Source of the DNA: Collinsella aerofaciens
Lineage (GTDB): Bacteria > Actinomycetota > Coriobacteriia > Coriobacteriales > Coriobacteriaceae
Direction: 5' to 3'
DNA: 64,000 nt
Assembly (NCBI RefSeq): GCF_005845035.1
Contig: NZ_SPFO01000005.1
Coordinates: 62,001-126,000, forward strand
Part shown: in pieces, positions 7,893-15,241 of the stretch
Layout of the letters: each line of letters opens with the position of its first letter
How positions within the stretch are numbered: position 1 is the stretch's first letter
Program-made: the position numbers and the translations under genes
Notes under the pieces: generated by a model
Databases searched by the model: none
Seen by the model: the letters and a program-made list of their open reading frames with translations, nothing else
Told to the model about the DNA's origin: nothing

Positions 7893-9314
7893 ATGACCAA
7901 TCCCATGAAGTTCCCCGACGGCTTTGTGTTTGGCGGCGCCACCGCCGCTTACCAGGTTGAGGGCGAGACCCGCACGCACGGCAAGGGCAAAGTGCCCTGG
8001 GACGATTTCCTGGCTGCTCAGGGTCGCTTCTCCCCCGACCCCGCAAGCGATTTCTACAACAAGTATCCGGTCGATATCGACCTGTGCCAGCGCTTCGGCA
8101 TCAACGGCATCCGCGTCTCCATCGCTTGGAGCCGCATCTTCCCCAACGGCACTGGTGAGATTAACCCCGAGGGCGTTGCCTTCTATCACGAGCTCTTTGC
8201 CACCTGCAACAAAGCCGGCGTTATCCCCTATGTCACGCTCGATCACTTTGACACTCCCGAGGCCTTCTACCAGGACGGTGGCGAGGGCTTCCTGACGCGC
8301 ACGACGATCGACGCCTTTGTCGAGTACGCCAAGTTCTGCTTTGCCGAGTTCACCGAGGTCAAGCACTGGTTTACCTTTAACGAGATTCCCGCGACCGCCG
8401 AGGGCAGCTTTATCGTCGGCAACTGGCCGCACGGCGAGAAGTATCGCCTGGACAAGGCCTTCCAGCTCATGCACAACATGATGGTGGCCCATGCCAAGGC
8501 CGTCGTCGCCTTCCACGAGGGCGGCTTTGAGGGCGAGATCGGCATTGTCCAGAACCTGGAGCCCAAGTATCCCCTCGATCCCAACAGTGTTGCCGACTGC
8601 GAGGCCGCCCGCATGGCCGACGTCATCAACAACCGCTGGGTACTCGACGCCACCTTTCGCGGCCACTATGCAGCCGACACCATGGAGGCTGCGACCAAGC
8701 TGGCCCATATCGCCGGCGGCGAGCTCGATGTTCGCGACGAGGACATCGCCGCGCTGACCGCCGCGCTCCCCTACAACGATTGCCTGGGCGTCAACACCTA
8801 CAAGTGCCAGTTCCTGCGTGCCGCCGAGGGCGAAAACGACATCAACCACAATGGCACTGGCGACAAGGGCTCCTCGCGCTGGTTCCTCAAGGGCGTGGGC
8901 GAGTCATGCGTGCGCAAAGGCGTACCCACCACCGACTGGGACTGGATCATCTATCCCGAGGGCCTGTACGACCTGCTGCTCCGCATTAAGAACGATTACC
9001 CCAACTATAAGAAGATCTACATCACCGAGAACGGCATGGGCTATAAGGACGACTTTGAGGACGGCTTTATCGACGACGCCCCTCGCATCGACTACATGCG
9101 CCAGCATCTCGCGTGGATCCTCAAGGCAATCGACGGCGGCGTGAACGTCGACGGCTACTTTGTGTGGTCGCTGCAGGACCAGTTCTCCTGGACCAACGGC
9201 TACAACAAGCGCTACGGTCTGTTCTACATCGACTTCGAGACCCAGAAGCGCTATCCCAAGGCGAGCGCGTACTGGTACAAGAACGTCTCGGAGACCGGCC
9301 TGCTCATGGCCTAG
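7893..9314 (+). CDS. lacG: 6-phospho-beta-galactosidase (LacG-like, GH1), copy 2
   Basis: A 473-residue GH1 enzyme closely collinear with the copy at 3223-4662. Acid/base Glu164 lies in TFNEIP and the nucleophile Glu379 in ITENGMG. The phosphate-binding loop FSWTNGYNKRYG is identical to copy 1, so a 6-phosphorylated galactoside is again the expected substrate. AAAGGATG precedes the ATG. It is the last gene of lac module 2 and is followed by a strong terminator. The main differences from copy 1 are around the aglycone side (for example the DHFDTPEAFYQ region), consistent with, but not proof of, altered aglycone preference. Confidence 0.9.
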   Translation: MTNPMKFPDGFVFGGATAAYQVEGETRTHGKGKVPWDDFLAAQGRFSPDPASDFYNKYPVDIDLCQRFGINGIRVSIAWSRIFPNGTGEINPEGVAFYHELFATCNKAGVIPYVTLDHFDTPEAFYQDGGEGFLTRTTIDAFVEYAKFCFAEFTEVKHWFTFNEIPATAEGSFIVGNWPHGEKYRLDKAFQLMHNMMVAHAKAVVAFHEGGFEGEIGIVQNLEPKYPLDPNSVADCEAARMADVINNRWVLDATFRGHYAADTMEAATKLAHIAGGELDVRDEDIAALTAALPYNDCLGVNTYKCQFLRAAEGENDINHNGTGDKGSSRWFLKGVGESCVRKGVPTTDWDWIIYPEGLYDLLLRIKNDYPNYKKIYITENGMGYKDDFEDGFIDDAPRIDYMRQHLAWILKAIDGGVNVDGYFVWSLQDQFSWTNGYNKRYGLFYIDFETQKRYPKASAYWYKNVSETGLLMA

Positions 9315-9336
9315 TTTCCGCCGCATACCCCCTGTC

Positions 9337-9378
9337 GGCCGCATGCGAATCCCCCACGGGTTCGCATGCGGCCTTTTT
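9337..9378 (+). terminator. Terminator after lacG2
   Basis: GGCCGCATGCGAA(T/C)CC-type stem pairing with GGGTTCGCATGCGGCC, followed by six T residues. Ends lac module 2. Confidence 0.88.
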
Positions 9379-9408
9379 TGTTTTTTGGTGAGCCCGAGCG
9401 GATCATTC

Positions 9409-9705
9409 GTCTCGATCTGCAACATCTAGCCGAGTATTTCGGCCCTAGTTGTTACAAATCGAGACAAACAGAACGCCCGAGCAGAAATATCTAAATCTGT
9501 AACACGTAGCCCACTTTCGACCGTCTACCTGTTACAGATCAAGACAAACGCACAGGTCAATCCGCTCAATCTCGATCTGTAACATCTAGCCGAGCTTTTC
9601 GGTCCCAGTTGTTACAGATTGAGACAAACGGAATCGGCCAGGCAGAAAATCTAAATCTGTAACATCTAACGAGCATTTGATCGCCTAGTTGTTACAGATC
9701 GAGAC
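9409..9705. repeat. Array of four palindromic 57-bp units at exactly 80-bp period
   Basis: Units start at 9409, 9489, 9569 and 9649; each is 57 bp and separated by 23 bp. Every unit is itself an inverted repeat: the left arm reads about (T)CTCGATCTGTAACA and the right arm TGTTACAGATCGAGA. Units 1 and 3 share the CTCGATCTG left arm and units 2 and 4 share CTAAATCTG, and the spacers also match in alternation, so the real period is a 160-bp dimer. Spacers are not independent, which argues against CRISPR. The array follows the lacG2 terminator and precedes the AlbA_2 gene. Function unknown: structured RNA, protein-binding array or mobile-element residue are all possible. Confidence 0.85.
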
Positions 9706-9919
9706 AATCAGATGGTCAAATCCTCACTTTCCAGGCAGCTACGAAGCGCTCCTCTTTCTTAATTATTATCGGCATCACGAACACACTTCGGTATCTTTTA
9801 ATGCCAAAATGATACCGAAAGCGTGTTCGAGAATACGGATAATTCCATGCGTTAGCCCAATCAAGCCCCAGGCTTACAAACTCCGTTATTGTTCAGAATG
9901 CCAATGCATTCGCGTTTGC

Positions 9920-10029
9920 GCGTCATTTCGCGTCACTTTGACGCGCATAATGACACGCAAATTTTTTCGTGTCATAATTTTGACGCGTAAAATGACGTGT
10001 AAAATTTTTACGTGTTATTTTTCACGTCA
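9920..10029. promoter_or_regulatory. Cluster of TGACRYG half-sites upstream of the AlbA_2 gene
   Basis: About nine copies of TGACGCG, TGACACG, TGACGTG or their complements fall in 110 bp in both orientations (for example 9939-9945, 9951-9957, 9981-9987, 9993-9999, with complements near 9920, 9931, 9969, 10011 and 10024). The stretch is AT-rich and ends 25 bp before the start codon. The natural reading is an operator or nucleoprotein array, perhaps bound by the downstream protein itself. Confidence 0.6.
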
Positions 10030-10054
10030 AATTGAAGCGAAACGGAGCATCACA

Positions 10055-11311
10055 ATGCAAGAATCCAAAGATCTTGAATTCAAGGAATGCGTCACCAATT
10101 CGTTCCTTAAAACCGTCTCCGCTTATGCAAATGGCACGGGAGGACGCGTTCTATTTGGAATTAACGACGACGGAGAAGCCGTTGGCCTCGATGACCCCAA
10201 GCAGACCTGCCTGGATATCGAAAACAAGATTAACGATTCGATCATCCCCCAGCCCGATTACTCCCTAAAGATCGACGAGCCCGATGCAACCGTGGAGCTT
10301 ACGGTCTTTCCCGGCAGATCGAAGCCTTACCTATACCGCTCGAAGGCATACAAGCGCAATGACACCGCGACCATTCCAGTTGATACCCTAGGCCTTTCGC
10401 GTCTTGTACTCGAGGGTCAAAACCTCTCCTTTGAGCAGCTCCCGGCAAACAAACAAGATTTATCTTTCACCGTTTTAGAGAATCGTCTAACAGCAAAACT
10501 TTCGCTTCAGTCATTCACAACCGATACTCTCAAAACCCTTGGCCTGCTTGATGAAACCGGAACCTACAACAACGCGGCAGAACTGCTCGCGGACGAGAAT
10601 GGCTTCCCGGGTATCGACATCGCAGTGTTTGGTGAAACTATCAACCTCATTAAGCAGCGCAAGACTCTTGAACATGCATCCGTTCTAGCGGAAATTGACG
10701 GAGCCCTTGAGCTTTTCGAAGCCCAGTACTGCTACGAAGAGATCCAGGGGATGGAGCGGATCCGCAAGGAGCTCATTCCGCTCGAAGCATTCCGCGAGGC
10801 CATTACCAATGCAGTCGTTCATAGGACTTGGGATGCGCCCGCACACATCCGCATCTCGATGTTCGACGACCGTGTGGAAGTCGCTTCGCCCGGCGGCTTG
10901 CCGGCAAGCATGACCGTCGATGAATATCTGTCCGACATGCTATCCGTTAGACGCAATCGTATTCTTGCCGAAGTCTTTTTGCGCCTGGGTCTTATCGAAG
11001 CCTTTGGAACGGGCATCATGCGAATTCGCGATACCTATAAGGACAGCGTCAGAAAGCCCCGGTTTCAAGTTTCGGATAACGCCATTGTGGTAACACTTCC
11101 CCTACTCATGGATAACCCGGGGCTCAAAGGCGACGAACTTATCGTATTCGGACTGCTGAGCGGAGTACACCCTCAATCGACAAGCGAGCTTGCGGCCAAA
11201 GTCACCTTTAGTCGCTCGAAGCTTCTTCGCATCCTCAAAAAACTCGTTGAGACAGGCCTGGCGACAGTTGAAGGCACCGGCAGAGGGCAGAAGTATCGCC
11301 TGCTACGCTAG
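10055..11311 (+). CDS. AlbA_2 (Schlafen-type) DNA-binding protein with ATPase-like domain
   Basis: A 418-residue putative regulator or nucleic-acid-binding protein. The N-terminal 120 residues carry the AlbA_2 pattern (ESKDLEFKE, then NGTGGRVLFGINDDGEAVG). Residues near 245-300 contain EAFREAITNAVVHR and IRISMFDDRVEVASPGG, the pattern of the histidine-kinase-like ATP-binding domain usual in these proteins, and the C-terminus is a winged helix. An upstream in-frame extension exists, but ATG 10055 begins exactly at the domain and follows AACGGAGC. It lies in AT-richer DNA next to two repeat arrays, and abuts the convergent DeoR gene with no gap. Family members are often annotated as regulators; a defence or mobile-element role is speculation. 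Confidence 0.8.
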   Translation: MQESKDLEFKECVTNSFLKTVSAYANGTGGRVLFGINDDGEAVGLDDPKQTCLDIENKINDSIIPQPDYSLKIDEPDATVELTVFPGRSKPYLYRSKAYKRNDTATIPVDTLGLSRLVLEGQNLSFEQLPANKQDLSFTVLENRLTAKLSLQSFTTDTLKTLGLLDETGTYNNAAELLADENGFPGIDIAVFGETINLIKQRKTLEHASVLAEIDGALELFEAQYCYEEIQGMERIRKELIPLEAFREAITNAVVHRTWDAPAHIRISMFDDRVEVASPGGLPASMTVDEYLSDMLSVRRNRILAEVFLRLGLIEAFGTGIMRIRDTYKDSVRKPRFQVSDNAIVVTLPLLMDNPGLKGDELIVFGLLSGVHPQSTSELAAKVTFSRSKLLRILKKLVETGLATVEGTGRGQKYRLLR

Positions 11312-12076
11312 TTAGCAAATGACCTGCGTGTGTTCCTCGATGGCTGCGCGATCCTCGGCGGCAATACCCGGCTCGCACACCACGGCGTCCAAATTGTCCA
11401 GACGACAGAAGGTGTAGAAGTCGCGCTTGCCGATCTTGCTGGAGTCGGCGATCAGATAGCGCGAGTCGGCCTTGCTAAAGGCGAGCTGCTGGATGCGGCC
11501 TTCATCCATGTTGGACGTGGACACGTCGCCATCCAGAATGCCGTTGGCGCCGATAAACGCCGCATCGATGCCCAGTGCACGCAGGGTATCCTCGGCTGTT
11601 GGTCCCACAAAAGCGGCAGTGCGGCGGCGATACATGCCGCCCACCAGGCACAGCTCGCAATCCTCGCGCGCCTCGAGCAGGCTAAAAACCGAAAGGGAAT
11701 TAGTCACGATGCGCAGGCGACACGCCGGCAGCATCGAGGCCATCTGCTCAACCGTGGTGCCCGTACCCAAAAAGATAGTCGAGCCCTCCTCAATAAGCTC
11801 CACGGCACGGCGCGCGATCTGCAGCTTTTCCTCGGCGTGCTTGGTGCGCTTTTCGCTATGAGAGTACTCGTGACGCAGCATGGCATGGGGACGGCTCTGC
11901 GCGCTGCGAGCGCCGCCGTGAACGCGCTCGATCTCGCCCAGGCTCGCGAGTTCCTCCAGATCGCGGCGGATCGTCATGTCCGAGACGCCCAGGGCGTCCG
12001 AGATCTCTTTAACCGAGACCGTTCCCTGCTCCTCGAGCAGCTGGCGAACCTTATCCTGTCGCTCTGCCTTAATCAC
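11312..12076 (-). CDS. DeoR-family transcription regulator
   Basis: A 254-residue sugar-metabolism repressor. The N-terminal winged helix includes VSVKEISDALGVSDMTIRRDLEELASLGEIERVHGGA, typical of GlpR/LacR-like members (shown here as family pattern), followed by a ribose-isomerase-like effector domain with GTGTTVEQMA and IGANGI motifs that sense phosphorylated sugars. It starts with GTG preceded by GAGG. It is divergent from galM (gap 205 bp) and converges on the AlbA_2 gene with adjoining stop codons. Regulation of galM or of tagatose-6-phosphate metabolism is plausible from LacR precedent but not shown; no clear operator was recognised in the gap. Confidence 0.88.
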   Translation of the reverse strand: MIKAERQDKVRQLLEEQGTVSVKEISDALGVSDMTIRRDLEELASLGEIERVHGGARSAQSRPHAMLRHEYSHSEKRTKHAEEKLQIARRAVELIEEGSTIFLGTGTTVEQMASMLPACRLRIVTNSLSVFSLLEAREDCELCLVGGMYRRRTAAFVGPTAEDTLRALGIDAAFIGANGILDGDVSTSNMDEGRIQQLAFSKADSRYLIADSSKIGKRDFYTFCRLDNLDAVVCEPGIAAEDRAAIEEHTQVIC

Positions 12077-12280
12077 GATGAGTCCTCGCTGTTCCGCGCA
12101 TACGTCAATTCAAACAATAATGAACAAATTATATCAGACTTGCGCGGACCAAAAATGAGCCTTCAACTGCGCCTTCATTACTTTTTTTGAGAAAAATACT
12201 CCCTGCTTTAGTGGGGTGTAGTGATAATCTTGCCTGTTCGCGCTACAGTTTGTCCGAAATACCTCGATGTTAGGAACCAA

Positions 12281-13333
12281 ATGATCACTTCCGAGCTTTT
12301 CGGCACCGCGCCGTGCGGCACCCCCGTTCATCGTTACACCCTCAACGGGCCCGAGATCTGCGTTCGCATTATGGACTATGGCGCCACCGTGCTTGGCATC
12401 GATGTGCCCGACATTCCCGGCAATGTGCGCGATGTGGTGCTGGGCTTCGATAAGCTCGAGGATTACTTTGACAACCCCGCCTGCTTTGGCGCGACCATCG
12501 GCCCCGTGGCAAACCGCACCGCGGGCGCCACGATCACCATCGACGGCACGGACTGGCATATGCCGGCCAACGAGGGCGTCAACAACCTGCACAGCGATCT
12601 TGAGCACGGTCTGCATAAACGCGTGTGGGACGTTGAGCTCGACGAGACTCACAACGCCGTGCGCATGACCACCTCGCTTGAGGATGGCGAGCTGGATCTT
12701 CCCGGCAACCGCACCTTTACAGCCGTGTTTACCGTGACGCGCACCGGCGTCTTTCGTATCGAGTATGGCTGCGAGAGCGACCGCGCCACCTACGTGTCCA
12801 TGACCAACCACACGTACTTTAACCTTGCCGGCCATAACGCCGGCATGGACTGCGAACATTTCTTTGTCGCCAACGCCGCCCACTACCTGCCCATCAACGA
12901 GCAGAACATTCCCACCGGCGAGATTGCTCCGGTCGAGGGCACGCCGTTTGACTTCCGTGAGCTGCGCCCCGTCGCTCCCGGCATGGAAGCCGACGACCCG
13001 CAGATTAAGCAGGCACGTGGCTACGACCACTGCCTGTGCATCGATGGCTATCAGTACGGCCGCAACCTGCGTCGCGCCCTGCATGTCGAGGAGATGTGGA
13101 CCGGCCGCGAGCTGGACTACTACACCACCGCCCCGGGCGTGCAGCTCTACACCGGCAACTGGCTTGGCGACGAGCACGCCAAGGACGACGCCAACTATGG
13201 TTGGGGCGCCGGCTTTGCCCTCGAAGCCGAGATGTACCCCGACACGCCGCACCAGCCGCTGTTCCCGCAGGGCATCGTGGGCCCGGGTCACCCCTATAGC
13301 AATGTAATCGAGTACCACTTTATGAGGCACTAA
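12281..13333 (+). CDS. galM: Aldose 1-epimerase (galactose mutarotase)
   Basis: A 350-residue enzyme interconverting the alpha and beta anomers of galactose or glucose. Recognisable signatures are NRTAGATITIDG, the HSDLEHG region that contains a substrate-binding histidine, and MTNHTYFNLAGH with the catalytic-site histidine; YTGNWL near the C-terminus also fits. ATG 12281 follows TAGGAACC and begins at the domain; an in-frame upstream extension has no support. It is divergent from the DeoR regulator. In this locus it would speed use of galactose released from lactose or mucin-type glycans. A second, LacX-type epimerase lies at 16237-17118. Confidence 0.92.
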   Translation: MITSELFGTAPCGTPVHRYTLNGPEICVRIMDYGATVLGIDVPDIPGNVRDVVLGFDKLEDYFDNPACFGATIGPVANRTAGATITIDGTDWHMPANEGVNNLHSDLEHGLHKRVWDVELDETHNAVRMTTSLEDGELDLPGNRTFTAVFTVTRTGVFRIEYGCESDRATYVSMTNHTYFNLAGHNAGMDCEHFFVANAAHYLPINEQNIPTGEIAPVEGTPFDFRELRPVAPGMEADDPQIKQARGYDHCLCIDGYQYGRNLRRALHVEEMWTGRELDYYTTAPGVQLYTGNWLGDEHAKDDANYGWGAGFALEAEMYPDTPHQPLFPQGIVGPGHPYSNVIEYHFMRH

Positions 13334-13360
13334 GCCCACAATGCGACATATCGCACAGCA

Positions 13361-13395
13361 ACGCCCGCCGACACCACCGCCGGTGGGCGTTTTTC
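13361..13395 (+). terminator. Probable terminator after galM
   Basis: AACGCCC and GGGCGTT arms enclose a GC-rich inner hairpin (GCCG...CGGT) and are followed by a T-run. It closes the galM transcript. Confidence 0.65.
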
Positions 13396-13435
13396 ATCTT
13401 TTGGGTTCATTTTCGCTGTGACTGTATGAGTGACA

Positions 13436-13596
13436 TATCAAAACTATGCCCATTTACTACGTTTAGCTCGGGATGCCCGACCATGCACCGGTTTTTGCTA
13501 AATTCGCGAGCCGCCTACCTGCGGTTTTGTTTTTCTCAAATTCGACATGCTCGGCGATAGCCGATCAAACGTAGTAAATGGGCATAGTTTTTGATA
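13436..13596. repeat. 161-bp element bounded by 29/30-bp inverted repeats
   Basis: The left end (13436-13464) and right end (13567-13596) are complementary over 29 bases with a single-base indel in an A/T run; both contain GTAGTAAATGGGCATAGTTT or its complement. The 102-bp interior is non-coding and contains smaller hairpins. No target-site duplication or transposase is visible. It has the shape of a MITE or a dispersed intergenic hairpin. Confidence 0.75.
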
Positions 13597-13658
13597 GGCG
13601 GTATCGCGCGCATCCCTCGCAAGGGCAAAATGATCCGTTTTCCTCCGTCCCCAAGGGA

Positions 13659-14141
13659 TCAGTTGAACAAATTGTCGATGGGGTCGGGATTGGAGCTGGG
13701 AAGGTAGCGGATTTCTAGCTCTATGCCGAGTTCTTGCAGCTCTTTGAAGGCAGCGATATCTGCGTCGTCTACGGCGACTGCGGGCGTTATGGGGTACTTG
13801 CCCTCCCCTGCCTGCATATGGCCAATGTTGATCTTGGTGATCGGCACACCACCCTTAACCAGCGCGAGCGCATCGACGGGTGAGTCTACCATGATCAGAA
13901 TCCATTGACGCGGCGTTGCGGTATGAATGATGTCGATGGTCCTTTGCACCGAGAAAAACCGCGTCCAAACGCCTTCCGGCGCCGCCACCCTCATGGGTGC
14001 CCATTGGCGCGAATCCGCCGCGATCTCATCGTTGACGATTAAAACAAGGTTGGAACCCACGGCTTCGTTCCACAGCTCAACGTCTTGCCCGTAAATGAAA
14101 CGGTCATCGATACGCGTGAGAAGGATCTTGGGTTGAGCCAT
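13659..14141 (-). CDS. Mannose-family PTS EIIB-like protein lacking the active-site histidine
   Basis: A 160-residue homologue of sorbose/mannose-type EIIB, closely resembling the intact EIIB at 23384-23866. In that protein the phosphorylated residue is His17 in RIDNRLVHGQV; here the same segment reads RIDDRFIYGQD, so residue 17 is tyrosine. The rest of the fold pattern (VKGGVPITKINIGHM, AFKELQELGIELEIR) is intact, and the reading frame is uninterrupted. ATG 14141 is preceded by a GGGG and fits the paralogue's start. It stands alone, without EIIA, EIIC or EIID. Normal phosphoryl transfer looks impossible; a regulatory or decoy role is inference, and early decay is the alternative. Confidence 0.82.
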   Translation of the reverse strand: MAQPKILLTRIDDRFIYGQDVELWNEAVGSNLVLIVNDEIAADSRQWAPMRVAAPEGVWTRFFSVQRTIDIIHTATPRQWILIMVDSPVDALALVKGGVPITKINIGHMQAGEGKYPITPAVAVDDADIAAFKELQELGIELEIRYLPSSNPDPIDNLFN

Positions 14142-14298
14142 GGCTGCCCCATTCTGTTTGAGACCCATACGAGCGGGACATCACGTCTCCAATATTAGTG
14201 CATTTAAAGTGAGAAAAGCCGTCAGAACACTTGCGCGGATGTGCGATGTCCCGTATCATAGACAGCCGTTGACGCCTCAGTTGCGTCACCACATGGCC

Positions 14299-14374
14299 GC
14301 CAGCGTAGCTCAGTTGGTAGAGCACCGCTCTCGTAAAGCGGGGGTCACCGGTTCGAGCCCGGTCGCTGGCTCCA
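14299..14374 (+). tRNA. tRNA-Thr (anticodon CGT)
   Basis: All four arms fold: acceptor GCCAGCG/CGCTGGC, D arm GCTC...GAGC, anticodon stem CCGCT/AGCGG with loop CTCGTAA, variable loop GGGTC region, T arm ACCGG-TTCGAGC-CCGGT, and an encoded 3' TCCA. The anticodon CGT reads codon ACG. It is followed by its own terminator. Confidence 0.97.
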
Positions 14375-14386
14375 TTGCACAAGATA

Positions 14387-14408
14387 GCCGCCTTCGGGCG
14401 GCTTTTTT
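14387..14408 (+). terminator. Terminator of tRNA-Thr
   Basis: GCCGCC-TTCG-GGCGGC with a UUCG tetraloop followed by six T residues, 12 nt after the tRNA. Confidence 0.92.
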
Positions 14409-14570
14409 GTTGCCGATTTCTGGCGAACATCCGCCAATCCAAGCACAACGCTGCCTATAACTCCCCTACTCAACAACAAGCCCCGCCAACCTCAATCCCC
14501 AAAGGAATCGCGATCGGCGGGGCTCAAACGCGCTCCCCAAGGGGAACCACGCTAGCTCACGAGCAGCGCG

Positions 14571-15044
14571 TTACTCCTCCCAGTAAGCGTCTGCAAGCAG
14601 CTTAAAGCAGATCTTCTTGACCGGCTGTGCGCCATCGCCCGGGAACTCGAGCGTGGGCATATGCGGCTCACCGGCAACGAACAGTGCAAACTTGTCGTCA
14701 GCAAGATCGCCGGCGATCGAAGCGTCGGAATCGACCAGGTCGTAGTCGTCCTTCTCGTCAAACTCCTGGACCAGCGTCAGGCTGCCCGTGGCGACCTTAA
14801 AGGCCTCGCGACCCTCGACGTCGATCTGCAGGTCGTGATAGCGCTGATGCGTCTCGTAGTGGGCCTCGGCCTCGGGACGCGTCGTGGGAGCCATGACGTT
14901 CGCAAAGACCTTATCGCCCAGAATCGGATGGCTGCCGACCTCGAGCTGCGCCGGGTCGTTCTCCTCGAGCCAGTCGATCAGCACGTCGAGGCCCTTGAGC
15001 ATTCCGCGGTACTCCTCGATATCGCCCAATGCACCGTAAATCAT
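14571..15044 (-). CDS. YhcH/YjgK/YiaL-family protein
   Basis: A 157-residue cupin-like protein of the YhcH/YjgK/YiaL (DUF386) family. The conserved segments are HYETHQRYHDLQIDVEG and the FALFVAGEPHMP histidine near the C-terminus, which together form the family's metal-binding pocket. Members are found in sialic acid and other host-sugar operons and are thought to act as sugar anomerases or to assist beta-galactosidase (EbgC). It lies in the same direction as the PfkB kinase and LacX-like gene upstream, with a nagA scar in between. Exact substrate unknown. Its start is preceded by AGGGGAT. Confidence 0.85.
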   Translation of the reverse strand: MIYGALGDIEEYRGMLKGLDVLIDWLEENDPAQLEVGSHPILGDKVFANVMAPTTRPEAEAHYETHQRYHDLQIDVEGREAFKVATGSLTLVQEFDEKDDYDLVDSDASIAGDLADDKFALFVAGEPHMPTLEFPGDGAQPVKKICFKLLADAYWEE

Positions 15045-15076
15045 CTAAATCCCCTCTCGGATCGTTTCTTTGGCAG

Positions 15077-15208
15077 CTACTCGGTAAACGCATTACCGAC
15101 GCTGTTGCCACCCACATACGTCTCGACCAGGGTAAGGTCGGGATTGAACACGACAACGTCGGCGTCGCGCCCCGGCATAATGCTACCGCACTTGTCGTCA
15201 ACATGAGC
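15077..15208 (-). pseudogene. Remnant of a second nagA (C-terminal 43 codons)
   Basis: Reading the minus strand from about 15208 to the TAG at 15077 gives a 43-residue tail containing CGSIMPGRDAD, LTLVETYVGG and SVGNAFTE. It matches the last 43 residues of the deacetylase at 17937-19106 at 36 positions, with conservative changes. No start codon or N-terminal part remains: the sequence upstream is the PfkB gene end. This is best read as the scar of a deletion or of recombination between duplicated nagA genes. Confidence 0.85.
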
Positions 15209-15241
15209 TAGCAAGCGATGCCGGGGCCGTCGCCCAAACTC

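Noticed and set aside
9409-9705. CRISPR array with 57-bp repeats and 23-bp spacers
   Set aside because: The spacers are similar in alternation rather than unique, repeats are internally palindromic and too divergent, and no cas genes are present.
9689-10054. N-terminal extension of the AlbA_2 protein
   Set aside because: The in-frame stretch begins inside repeat unit 4 and runs through the half-site array; it resembles no protein, and ATG 10055 has a ribosome site and starts the domain.
13436-13596. Insertion sequence
   Set aside because: The 102-bp interior is too short to encode a transposase and shows no open frame of note; at most a non-autonomous element.
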